A DNA stretch of 64,000 bases, taken from Variovorax jilinensis. GTDB lineage: Bacteria > Pseudomonadota > Gammaproteobacteria > Burkholderiales > Burkholderiaceae_C. The position numbers and the translations under genes are program-made. The stretch is taken from the NCBI RefSeq assembly GCF_030316885.1, contig NZ_JASZYQ010000005.1:124001-188000 (forward strand), written 5' to 3'. The notes beneath the pieces are model-generated. The model did not search any database and was not told the DNA's origin. It worked only from the letters and a program-made list of their open reading frames with translations. Shown in pieces: positions 20,381-28,666 of the stretch (position 1 is its first letter; every line of letters starts with the position of its first letter).

Positions 20381-20863
20381 TCAGTAGTCGGGGTTGGGGT
20401 CGCGGGCCGAACCCGGACGTGCGGCCGGGCCGTGATGGTGCGCAAGCTGCACGAGCACTTCCGAGACCATCGCCATGCCGGGCGCGTCGCCGTACTGGTT
20501 CTTGAGGTCGGCGAGATAGGTGGTGACGAAGGCCAGCCGCTCCGCGAGGCCCACGGCGATCATGCGGATGATGACCGGGTCGCTCATGAGAAACGCGCGA
20601 CCCTCGGCCGCGTAGCGCACCACGCTGGGCTCGCTGGCCACCACCGTGGCGGTGTAGGGGGCGTCGAGCAGCAGCGAGATCTCGCCGACCGCGGCACCGG
20701 GGCGGGTCAGCTGGTTGATCGGCACGCCGTTCTTGTAGATCTGCAGCGCGCCCGATTCGAGGATCCAGAGCCCGTCGCCCATGTCGCCTTCGCGCACCAC
20801 GATGTCGCCCTCCGCGAGCCGCAGCTCGGGCAGGTGGGCGCAGTGCTCGAGCAGTTCGTCCAT
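20381..20863 (-). CDS. Cyclic nucleotide-binding (CRP-like) domain protein without DNA-binding domain
   Basis: A 160-residue protein made of a single cNMP-binding beta-roll: LRLAEGDIVVREGDMGDGLWILESGALQIYK-like start (residues 15-45), then GAAVGEISLLLDAPYTATVVA, the phosphate-binding cassette region, and a C-terminal helix. The cassette lacks the canonical R-x-A of cAMP binders (it reads LLLDAPYTATVV, close to the consensus GExALL...RTATV), so ligand binding is uncertain. No helix-turn-helix follows; the last 35 residues are low-complexity. The start is ATG at 20863 (MDELLEHC). It lies 4 nt downstream of the dienelactone hydrolase gene, so the two are probably one operon. Confidence 0.8.
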   Translation of the reverse strand: MDELLEHCAHLPELRLAEGDIVVREGDMGDGLWILESGALQIYKNGVPINQLTRPGAAVGEISLLLDAPYTATVVASEPSVVRYAAEGRAFLMSDPVIIRMIAVGLAERLAFVTTYLADLKNQYGDAPGMAMVSEVLVQLAHHHGPAARPGSARDPNPDY

Positions 20864-20867
20864 GCGC

Positions 20868-21614
20868 CTATGGTAGGCGAACTTCGTCGTGCAGCCGACG
20901 TCGGAAGAGGCTGAACAGGCGCTCCCAATGGCGCTCGGCGGCCGGCTTGTCGTAGATGGCGCGCTGGGGAAACACGAAGCCGTGCTCGACCCCGGGATAC
21001 CACTCGATGCGATGCGGCGTCCCTGCGGCCTGCAGCGCGGCCTGCAGCTGCGCGATGTCGGCGGGCGGCGCCCACTTGTCGATCTCGGCGCAGGCAAAGT
21101 AGGCCTCGCAACGGACCGCGCCGACGCTGCGATGCGGCGAGTCGGGCGCCTCCGTGACCATGTTCGCGCCGTGTATCGACGCGATGCAGTGGATGCGGTC
21201 CGGCGCCGCGCCGGCCGCCCAGACCACGAACGGCCCGCTCATGCAGTAGCCCACGGCGCCGATGCGCGATGCGTCGGCCTGCGCTTCGCCGTCGACGAAT
21301 GCCAGCATCGCCGCGGTATCGCAGGTGGTGGTGTCGCGATCGAGCGTGGCCATGTGGCCGTACATCTCGGCGAAGCCCTCGTCGGTGCGCTCGCGCAGCC
21401 AGTAGTCGCGGCCGGTGCGGTAGTAGAGGTTCGGCAGCACGACGAAATAGCCGACGGCCGCGATGCGGCGCGCCATGTCGTGCAGTTCCTCGCGCTTGCC
21501 AGGGGCATCCATGTAGAACAGCACCACCGGGAAGGGGCCACCTTCGTCGGGGTGAACGACGAAGGTGTTCATCGCGCCGTCCCGGGTCTGGAGGTCGAGG
21601 TCGCGTTCGATCAT
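20868..21614 (-). CDS. Dienelactone hydrolase family protein
   Basis: A 248-residue alpha/beta-hydrolase of the dienelactone hydrolase group. The catalytic Cys lies in VGYCMSG near residue 123, the acid in the CAEIDKW segment near 178, and the His in GVEHGFVFP near 210. The family opens enol-lactones such as those of chlorocatechol degradation, but many members act on other esters. No catechol genes are near, so a specific role is not claimed. It probably forms an operon with the cNMP-binding protein that starts 5 nt beyond its stop. Confidence 0.88.
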   Translation of the reverse strand: MIERDLDLQTRDGAMNTFVVHPDEGGPFPVVLFYMDAPGKREELHDMARRIAAVGYFVVLPNLYYRTGRDYWLRERTDEGFAEMYGHMATLDRDTTTCDTAAMLAFVDGEAQADASRIGAVGYCMSGPFVVWAAGAAPDRIHCIASIHGANMVTEAPDSPHRSVGAVRCEAYFACAEIDKWAPPADIAQLQAALQAAGTPHRIEWYPGVEHGFVFPQRAIYDKPAAERHWERLFSLFRRRLHDEVRLP

Positions 21615-21711
21615 GGGGTTCCTTTCGTCTGCCGTGCAGAAGGTGTCCGGCGACGTGAGGCGTGCGCGCCGAGGGCAGGCGAATCGTATCGGGCGCCAGG
21701 GCCCGCGGCCG

Positions 21712-22128
21712 TCAGGTCTTGCCCCAACCGGGCAGCGCGGCGGCTTGGCGGATCCATGCGGCCAAGCGCGCCTCGTCGAGGTCGTCTTCGTGGATGTCGA
21801 TCCAGCGCGCGTCCTTGCCCTTGCCCCCTGGCGGCGGCGGTTGCAGCGACGTGCCCTGGAAGAAGCTCACCTTGACGTAGCGCGCGAAGACATGGAAGCC
21901 GAGGAACCATCCCTGGCCCTCGATGCCGTAGAAGGGCGAGTTCCACTTCACGGCCTTGCGCACGTCCGGCACGGTACGCACGATCAGTTCGTCGAGTCGA
22001 CGCCCGATGGCGCTCTTCCAGCCGGGCATCGCTGCGATGTAGGCCTGCACGGCGGCGTCGCCATCGGCCTTGGGGATGCGGGGGTTGCCGCCAGCGAGCA
22101 GCTCGGGCTTCGTTGCGTGTTGCTTCAC
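21712..22128 (-). CDS. DUF1801-family protein
   Basis: A 138-residue protein related to the 16785-17204 gene: NPRIPKADGDAAVQAYIAAM, KAVKWNSPFYGIEGQGW, VKVSFFQGTSL and WIDIHEDDLDEARLAAWIR. The start is not certain: GTG at 22128 (VKQHATKPE) fits typical family starts, while the ATG at 22197 would add 23 residues; neither has a strong Shine-Dalgarno. It sits alone between the dienelactone hydrolase and the GAF protein. The function of the family is not established. Confidence 0.75.
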   Translation of the reverse strand: MKQHATKPELLAGGNPRIPKADGDAAVQAYIAAMPGWKSAIGRRLDELIVRTVPDVRKAVKWNSPFYGIEGQGWFLGFHVFARYVKVSFFQGTSLQPPPPGGKGKDARWIDIHEDDLDEARLAAWIRQAAALPGWGKT

Positions 22129-22270
22129 GAGTGGAAGTATCGTGCCGGGCACGCGGCATCCGACGCGCCGTGTATCGCGCGTTACCTGGCGTTTCATTGA
22201 TGCCGCGTCGATGGGTCCGCAGCAGGGAAATCCCGAGGACGCCGAGGCGCTTCCTCGCTAGGATGGGTGC

Positions 22271-22732
22271 ATGACACCCGTTCGAAGCATCGAAGCGGTT
22301 TCAGAAGCGGTGGCTTCAGGCGGCGCCGCTGCCGCGCTCGCCTATCTCAACCAGGGTGTGCCGCATCGCTTCAGTGCCGTCTATCGCTTCTCGGGTCCGC
22401 TGCTGCACAACGTGCTGCTTCACGACGATGCCGGCCGCATCCGGCCCGAGTTCATGGCCGTCGTTCCCTTCAGCCGCAGTTTCTGCCAGTACGTGGTGCG
22501 GGATGCGGCCTTCCGGACCGACAACTCGCTCGCCGATCCGCGCCTGATCGGCCATGCGCTGCGCGGCTTCGTCGTGTCGTACCACAGCGTGCCTCTGCTC
22601 GACCACCGGTCGGGCGAACTGTGGGGCACGCTGTCGCACTTCGACATGCGCAGCATGACACTGGCGAACGAGGAATTCGAGCTGCTGCAGCAGGCGGCCG
22701 CCATCCTCTCGCCGGTGCTCACGCGCGACTGA
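22271..22732 (+). CDS. GAF-domain-like protein
   Basis: A 153-residue single-domain protein with GAF features: AALAYLNQGVPHRFSAVYRFSG (residues 20-42), a central FCQYVVRDAAFRTDNSLAD, YHSVPLLDHRSGELWGTLSHFD near residue 110 and a closing helix EEFELLQQAAAIL. It has no output domain. The CQYV and LWGTLSHFD segments are typical of small GAF sensors. It converges on nirD with a 5-nt gap, so an antisense effect between the two transcripts is possible. The ligand is unknown. Confidence 0.75.
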   Translation: MTPVRSIEAVSEAVASGGAAAALAYLNQGVPHRFSAVYRFSGPLLHNVLLHDDAGRIRPEFMAVVPFSRSFCQYVVRDAAFRTDNSLADPRLIGHALRGFVVSYHSVPLLDHRSGELWGTLSHFDMRSMTLANEEFELLQQAAAILSPVLTRD

Positions 22733-22737
22733 GTGCC

Positions 22738-23085
22738 TCAGGCCAGCGCCACCAGCACGCGACCCTCATCGACGCGCACCGCATGGGCGCGCACCGAATG
22801 TTCGGGCGCCTCGATGCATTCGCCGCTGCGCAGGTCGAAGTGATTCTTGTAGAGCGGCGAGGCGACGACGATGCGCTCGCCGATGCTGCCCACCAGGCCG
22901 CGCGAGAGCACGCTCGCGCCGGCCTTGGGGTCGACGTTGTCGATGGCGTAGAAGTCCTGCGCGCGGCCGACGCGGAAGATCGCGACGTGGCGCCCCTCGA
23001 CCAGGGCGCACACGCCGGTGTCGGGCAGGATCTCGGTCGTCGAGCAGACGGCGGTCCAGTGCAGTGTGTCGGTGGCGGTGTTCAT
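22738..23085 (-). CDS. nirD: Nitrite reductase (NADH) small subunit
   Basis: A 115-residue NirD. It has the Rieske-like fold (CALVEGRHVAIFRV, FYAIDNVDPKAGASVLSRG, SPLYKNHFDLRSGECIEAP) but lacks the CxH and CxxH ligands of a true Rieske cluster, as NirD proteins do. It works with NirB in assimilatory reduction of nitrite to ammonium in the cytoplasm. The ATG at 23085 lies 17 nt after the nirB stop, so the genes form an operon. Confidence 0.93.
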   Translation of the reverse strand: MNTATDTLHWTAVCSTTEILPDTGVCALVEGRHVAIFRVGRAQDFYAIDNVDPKAGASVLSRGLVGSIGERIVVASPLYKNHFDLRSGECIEAPEHSVRAHAVRVDEGRVLVALA

Positions 23086-23102
23086 CGTGGGGCCTCTTGC
23101 GT

Positions 23103-25622
23103 TCAGACGGTTTCGGGCTCGCCGCGCTCTTCGACGCGTGCCGGCCGGATCTGGCCGCGTTCCTGCACGAACACGATGTGCTCGTCGGGCTTCTCGCTGT
23201 TGACGAAGGAACGGAAGCGCTGGCGCGTCGCGGGATCGTTGACCGCGGTCTTCCATTCGCACTGGTAGGTGTCGACCACGTGCTGCATCTGGGTCTCGAG
23301 TTCGGCGGCCAGACCCAGCGTGTCCTCGATCAGCACGCCCTTGAGGTAGTCCAGGCCGCCCTCGAGGTTGTCGCGCCATGTGCTGGTGCGCTGCAGGCGG
23401 TCGGCGGTGCGCACGTAGAACATCAGGAAGCGGTCGATCAGCTTGACCAACTCTTCCTTGCCGAGGTCGGAGGCGATCAGCTCGGCATGGCGCGGCTTCA
23501 TGCCGCCGTTGCCGCAGACGTAGAGATTCCAGCCGCGCTCGGTGGCGATGATGCCGACGTCCTTGCCCTGCGCCTCGGCGCATTCGCGCGTGCAGCCCGA
23601 GACGCCGAACTTGATCTTGTGCGGTGCGCGCAAGCCCTTGTAGCGGTTCTCGAGCTCGACCGCGAGGCCCACGCTGTCGGCCACGCCGAAGCGGCACCAG
23701 GTCGATCCGACGCAGCTCTTCACGGTGCGCAGCGACTTGCCGTAGGCGTGGCCGGACTCGAAGCCGGCGGCGATCAGTTCCTCCCAGATCGGCGGCAGCT
23801 GCTCGATGCGGGCACCGAACAGGTCCACGCGCTGGCCGCCCGTGATCTTGGTGTAGAGGCCGTACTTCTTCGCCACCTGGCCGACCGCGATCAGGCCCTC
23901 GGGCGTGACCTCGCCGCCGGGCATGCGCGGCACCACGGAGTAGCTGCCGTCCTTCTGGATGTTGCCGAGGAAGTAGTCGTTGCTGTCCTGCAGGCTGGCC
24001 AGGTCCTTCTTGAGCACGAACTCGTTCCAGCACGAGGCCAGGATGCTGGCCGCGGTGGGCTTGCAGATGTCGCAGCCCAGTCCCTTGCCGTGCCTGGCGA
24101 GCAGGTCGTCGAAGCTGCGGATTTCGCCCACGCGCACCAGGTGATAGAGCTCCTGGCGTGAATAGGCGAAGTGCTCGCACAGGTGGTTGTTCACGGCCAT
24201 GCCGCGCCTGGACATCTCCATCTTCATGATCTGCGTCACGAGCGGCACGCATCCGCCGCAGGTGGCGCCGGCCTTGTTGCAGGCCTTCATGTCGGCGACG
24301 GTGCAGGCCCCTTCGCCGACCGCCGCGCAGATCGCGCCCTTGGTCACGTTGTTGCACGAGCAGATCTGCGCGCTGTCGGGCAGGGCGTCCACGCCGAGGC
24401 CGGGCCGGGCCTTGCCGTCGCTCGAGGGCAGGATCAGGAACTCGGGGTCGGCCGGCAGCGCGATGCCGTTGAGCGCCATCTGCAGCAGGGTGCCGTACTC
24501 GGCCGCGTCGCCGACCAGCACCGCGCCCAGCAGCTGCTTGCCGTCCTCGCTGACCACGATCTTCTTGTAGATCTGCCTGTGCTCGTTGATGTACTGGTAG
24601 GCGCGCGACTTCGGCGTCTTGCCGTGCGCATCGCCGATGCTCGCGACGTCGACGCCCATGAGCTTGAGCTTGGTGCTCATGTCGGCGCCCGTGAAGGCCG
24701 CGTCGTCCTGGCCCGCGATGTGGCGAGCGGCCACGCGTGCCATGTCGTAGCCCGGCGCGACCAGGCCGAAGGTCTGCTCGTTCCACGAGGCGCATTCGCC
24801 GATCGCGTAGATGTCGCGGTCACTGGTGCGGCAGTGGCTGTCGATCGCCACGCCGCCGCGCGGGCCCACGGCCAGCACGCACTGACGGGCCAGTTCGTCG
24901 CGCGGGCGGATGCCGGCCGAGAACACGATCATGTCGGTCTCGAGGTGGGTGCCGTCGGCGAACACCATGCGGTGCCGCGCGGTCGCACCATCGGTGATCT
25001 CCACCGTGTTCCGGCCGGTGTGCACGTGCAGGCCCAGGTCCTCGATGCTGCTGCGCAGCGCGCGGCCGCCGCCCTCGTCGACCTGCACTGCCATGAGCCG
25101 CGGCGAGAACTCGACCACATGCGTTTCGAGGCCCATGTCGCGCAGCGCCTTGGCGCATTCCAGCCCGAGCAGGCCGCCGCCGACCACCACGCCGGTCTTC
25201 GAGCGCGCGCCGCTGGCCTTCATGGCCTCCAGGTCCTCGATCGTGCGGTAGACGAAGCAATGCGGCCGGTCGCGCCCGGGCACGGCCGGCACGAAGGGCG
25301 AAGAGCCCGTGGCCAGCACCAGCTTGTCGTAGGGCACGACTTCGCCGTCCGCCGTCGTGATGGTGTTGTTGCGCCGCTCGATGCTGGCCGCCCTCGCAGC
25401 CAGCCGCAGCGTGAAGCCGGTGCGCTCGAAGAAGCCGGGCTCGACCAGCGACAGGTCGTCCGCGCTCTTGCCGGCGAAGAACTCCGACAGGTGCACCCGG
25501 TCGTAGGCCGGGCGAGGCTCTTCGCACAGCACGGTGACCTTGGCCTGCGAAAGGCCGAGCTCGTGGAGTTGCTCGAGGAACTTGTGGCCCACCATGCCGT
25601 GGCCAATGACTGCGATCTTCAT
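23103..25622 (-). CDS. nirB: Nitrite reductase (NADH) large subunit
   Basis: An 839-residue NirB, full length. In order: FAD-binding VIGHGMVGHKF at the N-terminus, NADH-binding VVGGGLLGLECA near residue 150, the BFD-type [2Fe-2S] domain (CSCNNVTKG and CGGCVP, about residues 415-460), and the sulfite/nitrite reductase ferredoxin-like and catalytic domains with CVGSTWCRFGVADS near 635 and GVSGCTRECAEAQ near 675, which bind [4Fe-4S] and siroheme. It reduces nitrite to ammonium with NADH. It is preceded by a 363-bp leader/promoter region with a strong hairpin and by the divergent HPP-CBS gene. No nitrate reductase lies in the window. Confidence 0.95.
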   Translation of the reverse strand: MKIAVIGHGMVGHKFLEQLHELGLSQAKVTVLCEEPRPAYDRVHLSEFFAGKSADDLSLVEPGFFERTGFTLRLAARAASIERRNNTITTADGEVVPYDKLVLATGSSPFVPAVPGRDRPHCFVYRTIEDLEAMKASGARSKTGVVVGGGLLGLECAKALRDMGLETHVVEFSPRLMAVQVDEGGGRALRSSIEDLGLHVHTGRNTVEITDGATARHRMVFADGTHLETDMIVFSAGIRPRDELARQCVLAVGPRGGVAIDSHCRTSDRDIYAIGECASWNEQTFGLVAPGYDMARVAARHIAGQDDAAFTGADMSTKLKLMGVDVASIGDAHGKTPKSRAYQYINEHRQIYKKIVVSEDGKQLLGAVLVGDAAEYGTLLQMALNGIALPADPEFLILPSSDGKARPGLGVDALPDSAQICSCNNVTKGAICAAVGEGACTVADMKACNKAGATCGGCVPLVTQIMKMEMSRRGMAVNNHLCEHFAYSRQELYHLVRVGEIRSFDDLLARHGKGLGCDICKPTAASILASCWNEFVLKKDLASLQDSNDYFLGNIQKDGSYSVVPRMPGGEVTPEGLIAVGQVAKKYGLYTKITGGQRVDLFGARIEQLPPIWEELIAAGFESGHAYGKSLRTVKSCVGSTWCRFGVADSVGLAVELENRYKGLRAPHKIKFGVSGCTRECAEAQGKDVGIIATERGWNLYVCGNGGMKPRHAELIASDLGKEELVKLIDRFLMFYVRTADRLQRTSTWRDNLEGGLDYLKGVLIEDTLGLAAELETQMQHVVDTYQCEWKTAVNDPATRQRFRSFVNSEKPDEHIVFVQERGQIRPARVEERGEPETV

Positions 25623-25792
25623 GTCGGATCCTGCACATGTCGGCCAGCGAAGGGGTGCAAGACCGCCAGGCGGCCGAGTGGATCAGCCTGTGGCAATGGG
25701 GCCCCCGCGCGGACCGGATTCGGGTTGGAACAGGCAAGCCGGCAGCGTGGAAGCTTTCGACTCGCTCGGATCCCGCCATCGTTAGCGGAGGC

Positions 25793-25818
25793 GCTCCGCG
25801 ACATCGGCGTCGCGGAGC
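25793..25818 (-). promoter_or_regulatory. nirB leader hairpin (10-bp stem, 6-nt loop)
   Basis: On the nirB transcript, GCTCCGCGAC and GTCGCGGAGC are perfect 10-bp arms around the hexaloop GCCGAT, about 170 nt upstream of the nirB start. Hexaloop hairpins in leaders of nitrate/nitrite assimilation operons are targets of ANTAR-domain antiterminators (NasT, NasR). The usual loop has A at position 1 and G at position 4; here position 4 fits and position 1 is G. No second hexaloop hairpin or T-tract was seen. Confidence 0.45.
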
Positions 25819-25927
25819 AGTGAGAGCGTTGCAGCAACATTCGTGCCCGCCGAAATCCGCCGTTCTGGCGCCTGGCAGCCGGCAAATGGCTGCTTTGCGC
25901 GCCTGACCTCGGCCGCGACGCGCCGAA

Positions 25928-25958
25928 GTGGCGCACATGTCGCATCCTGGTGCGCCAC
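25928..25958. promoter_or_regulatory. 9-bp inverted repeat between nirB and the HPP-CBS gene
   Basis: GTGGCGCAC (25928-25936) and GTGCGCCAC (25950-25958) are perfect arms separated by 13 nt, ending 28 bp before the HPP-CBS start. The 363-bp gene-free stretch 25623-25985 holds this dyad and the leader hairpin; the remainder shows nothing clear. Confidence 0.5.
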
Positions 25959-25985
25959 ACGGGTGCCCCTTGGCATGATGCGGGG

Positions 25986-27137
25986 ATGATCACGACACGG
26001 AAAGACACGCTGCTGGCCTTCCTGCGCAGCTTCAGGCCGGCGCGGGTGCGGGTGGGCGGGCGCGAACGGGCCCGGGCCTTCATGGGGGCCGGCATCGGCA
26101 TCCTGTTCACCGCGCTTGCCAGCCGCTGGTGGGGCAGCGTCGAAGGCCTGCCCGGACCCTGGATGGCGGCGCCACTGGGCGCCAGCGCGGTGCTGGTGTT
26201 CGCGCTGCCCGCCAGCCCGCTGGCCCAGCCCTGGGGCGTGATCGGCGGCAACACGATCTCCGCGCTGGTCGGCAGCTGCTGCGCGATGCTGATCGTCGAT
26301 CCGGCCTGGGCCGGCGCGGCCGCGGTGGCGGCGGCCATCGCCGTGATGTTCAGCCTGCGCTGCCTGCACCCTCCGGGCGGTGCCTCGGCGCTGCTCGCGG
26401 CGCTCGGCGCATCGAGCTGGCATTTCGCGGTGTTCCCGATGCTCGCCACGTCGGTGCTGCTGGTGTCGGCCGGCGTGGTCTACAACGGACTCACGGGCCG
26501 CCGCTATCCGCATGGCCAGGTACAGGCGCCGCCCGCGCCCGCGAATGCCGCGCCGAGCCGCTTCACGGGCGCCGATCTGGACGCGGCGCTGGCCCACTAC
26601 AACCAGGTGCTCGACGTCAGCCGCGACGACCTCGAAGAGCTGCTCCGCTTCGCCGAAGGGGCCGCCTACAAGCGCAACTTCGGCGACCTGCGCTGTGCCG
26701 ACATCATGTCGACGGCGCCGGTCAGCGTGCAGTTCGGCGAGTCGCTCGAGCGGGCCTGGAGCCTGCTGCGCCAGCATCGCATCAAGGCGCTGCCGGTGGT
26801 CGACCGGGTCGGCCGCATCGCGGGCATCGTGACCGTGGCCGACTTCATGCGGCTGGCCAACCTGGACCGGCGCGAGGGCCTCGGCGCCCGCTTGCGCGCG
26901 GTGCTGCGACCGGAAGGCCGCGTGCATTCCGACAAGCCGGAGACCGTGGGCCAGATCATGACGCGCGAGGTGCGGGTCGCGAGCGCGTCGCGCCACCTGA
27001 GCGAGCTGGTGCCGCTGTTCGCCGAAGGCGGCCACCACCACATTCCGATCATCGACGACGACAAGCGGCTGGTCGGCATCGTCACCGAGTCGGACGTGGT
27101 GCGCGCGCTGTACCGCATCACGCGCGCTGCCGGCTGA
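25986..27137 (+). CDS. HPP-family membrane protein with two CBS domains
   Basis: A 383-residue protein. The N-terminal half is an HPP domain with four or so membrane helices (residues 35-175) and the signature CLHPPGGASALLAALG near residue 125. Two CBS domains follow: ADIMSTAPVSVQFGESL near 238 and VGQIMTREVRVASAS near 322, each ending in an IVTxxDF-like strand; they may bind adenine nucleotides and gate the channel. HPP proteins of cyanobacteria and chloroplasts have been reported as nitrite transporters. Here the gene is divergent from nirBD, which supports a nitrite or nitrate transport role. The ATG at 25986 has GGGG upstream. Confidence 0.87.
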   Translation: MITTRKDTLLAFLRSFRPARVRVGGRERARAFMGAGIGILFTALASRWWGSVEGLPGPWMAAPLGASAVLVFALPASPLAQPWGVIGGNTISALVGSCCAMLIVDPAWAGAAAVAAAIAVMFSLRCLHPPGGASALLAALGASSWHFAVFPMLATSVLLVSAGVVYNGLTGRRYPHGQVQAPPAPANAAPSRFTGADLDAALAHYNQVLDVSRDDLEELLRFAEGAAYKRNFGDLRCADIMSTAPVSVQFGESLERAWSLLRQHRIKALPVVDRVGRIAGIVTVADFMRLANLDRREGLGARLRAVLRPEGRVHSDKPETVGQIMTREVRVASASRHLSELVPLFAEGGHHHIPIIDDDKRLVGIVTESDVVRALYRITRAAG

Positions 27138-27191
27138 GCGAACGCCTCCCGCGCCGCATCGCGCCGGGCGCGACCGACCGTGCACTGCACA

Positions 27192-28103
27192 ATGCGTCGC
27201 AACATCGTGGAGACGGGTTTGGAAAAGAGACTGCTGTGGATGGTCGTGGTGCTCACGCTGGTGTGGGGCACCAACTGGACGCTGTTTCCGCTCGCGGTGC
27301 GCGAGACCTCGGTCTGGACCTTCCGCGCCGTGTCCCTGGTCGGCTCCGGCGCGCTGCTGCTTTTCGTCGCGCGGCTCAAAGGCCTGTCGCTGCACGTGCC
27401 GCGGCGGCAGCGGCGGGGCCTGGTGCTGGCTGCGCTGACCTACCTCGTGGTCTGGAACGTCGGCAGCACGTTTGCCGCCGTCCTCATTCCCTCCGGGCAG
27501 GCCGCCGTGCTGGGCTTCACGATGCCGCTGTGGGCGACGCTCATCTCGTGGCTGTTCCTGGGCGAGAAGCCCTCGGCCCGGCTGTGGTGCAGCGTGCTGC
27601 TGGCCAGCTGCGGCGTGGCGCTGCTGGCCTATGCGGCGCGCGATGCCTATGCCTCGGCGCCTCTGGGCTTCGCGCTCGGCCTGCTGGCCGGCATCGGCTG
27701 GGCCGGCGGCACGCTGATCCTCAAGCGCGCCGGTCTCACGGTGCCGCCGATCGTCTCGACCGGCTGGCAGCTGCTGATTGCCGCGGTCCCGATCTCGATC
27801 GCCGCGCTGCTGCTCGGCACGCGCGAGCCCTTCCTGCCCTCGCCGACCACGCTGCTGGTCGTCGCCTACATCACCATCGTGCCGATGGCGCTTGGCAACA
27901 TCACCTGGTTCTCGCTCGTCGACCGCCTGCCGGCGGCGGTGTCGGGCCTCTCGACCGTGATGGTGCCGATGGTGGCGATGGCGACCGGCGCTGCCTTCCG
28001 GGGCGAGCCGCTCGGCCCGCTCGAACTCGCCTCGATGGCCTGCTGCGGCGGCGCGCTGCTGCTGGTGGTGCTGAAGCCGGCGCGCGGCGCCGGCGCCGCA
28101 TGA
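27192..28103 (+). CDS. EamA/DMT-family transporter
   Basis: A 303-residue membrane protein with ten predicted helices in two EamA repeats: LTLVWGTNWTLFPLAVR at the start of repeat 1, ATLISWLFLGEKPSARLW at its end, and a second repeat from about residue 155 closing with GAAFRGEPLGPLELASMA. The GExP-type motif at the end of each repeat is typical of drug/metabolite exporters. Start choice: ATG at 27192, or TTG at 27219, which has GGAG at 27209-27212 with better spacing. Substrate unknown. The thioesterase gene follows 34 nt later and may be co-transcribed. Confidence 0.86.
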   Translation: MRRNIVETGLEKRLLWMVVVLTLVWGTNWTLFPLAVRETSVWTFRAVSLVGSGALLLFVARLKGLSLHVPRRQRRGLVLAALTYLVVWNVGSTFAAVLIPSGQAAVLGFTMPLWATLISWLFLGEKPSARLWCSVLLASCGVALLAYAARDAYASAPLGFALGLLAGIGWAGGTLILKRAGLTVPPIVSTGWQLLIAAVPISIAALLLGTREPFLPSPTTLLVVAYITIVPMALGNITWFSLVDRLPAAVSGLSTVMVPMVAMATGAAFRGEPLGPLELASMACCGGALLLVVLKPARGAGAA

Positions 28104-28137
28104 TCTTCCGAATTTCCACTTCTTCCAGCGACTACGC

Positions 28138-28560
28138 ATGACCGACATCCAGCAACGCGTCACCGACAGCTTCAATGCCCAGGGCCTGATGGTCACCATC
28201 GGCGCCCGCCTGGTCCTGGTGGCCGACGGCGAAGTGCATGTTGCACTGCCGTTCTCGACCACGCTGTCCCAGCAGCACGGCTACCTGCACGCGGGCGCCA
28301 CCACGAGCATCGTGGACAGCGCCTGCGGCTATGCCGGCCTGACCAAGGCGCCGCCGGGCTTCGAGGTGGTCACGGCGGAATTCAAGATCAACCTCATGCG
28401 GCCCGCGCTGGGCGAGCGCTTCCTGGCCATCGGCCGGGTCCAGAGCGCGGGCAGGCTGCTGACGGTGTGCAGCGGCGAAGTCCGTGCCTTCCCCGGTGCC
28501 GGCGAGGACTACAAGGTGATCGCGCTGATGCAGGCCACGATCGTCAACGTGCGGCGCTGA
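28138..28560 (+). CDS. PaaI-type hotdog-fold thioesterase
   Basis: A 140-residue single hotdog domain. The catalytic loop HGYLHAGATTSIVDSACGYAG lies near residues 45-65, with the conserved HxG and an Asp on the following helix. The C-terminal strand GEDYKVIALMQATI closes the fold. Such proteins hydrolyse acyl-CoA thioesters, often aromatic or medium-chain, in the cytosol. The start ATG at 28138 gives the usual length. No phenylacetate genes are near, so PaaI itself is not implied. Confidence 0.87.
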   Translation: MTDIQQRVTDSFNAQGLMVTIGARLVLVADGEVHVALPFSTTLSQQHGYLHAGATTSIVDSACGYAGLTKAPPGFEVVTAEFKINLMRPALGERFLAIGRVQSAGRLLTVCSGEVRAFPGAGEDYKVIALMQATIVNVRR

Positions 28561-28666
28561 AGCCGGCGATCGGGCGACGCCGTCCTTGGCTGGCGGCCTA
28601 CAGCCTCGAGACGGCGAATGCCTAGTCTCGCTGAAAGCACCGGCCACTGCCGTGCAGGGAGCAGGC

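Noticed and set aside
25952..25969. Sigma-54-like -24/-12 promoter for nirB
   Set aside because: The GG-N10-GC spacing is right and GGCAC is present, but the -12 part reads TGGC instead of TTGC and the -24 T is missing. It also overlaps the 9-bp dyad.
25782..28262. 826-codon open frame on the minus strand across the HPP-CBS, EamA and PaaI genes
   Set aside because: It opposes three genes with clear family motifs, its translation is low-complexity (Arg, Gln, His, Ala) and it has no recognisable domain. Long antisense frames are common at this GC content.
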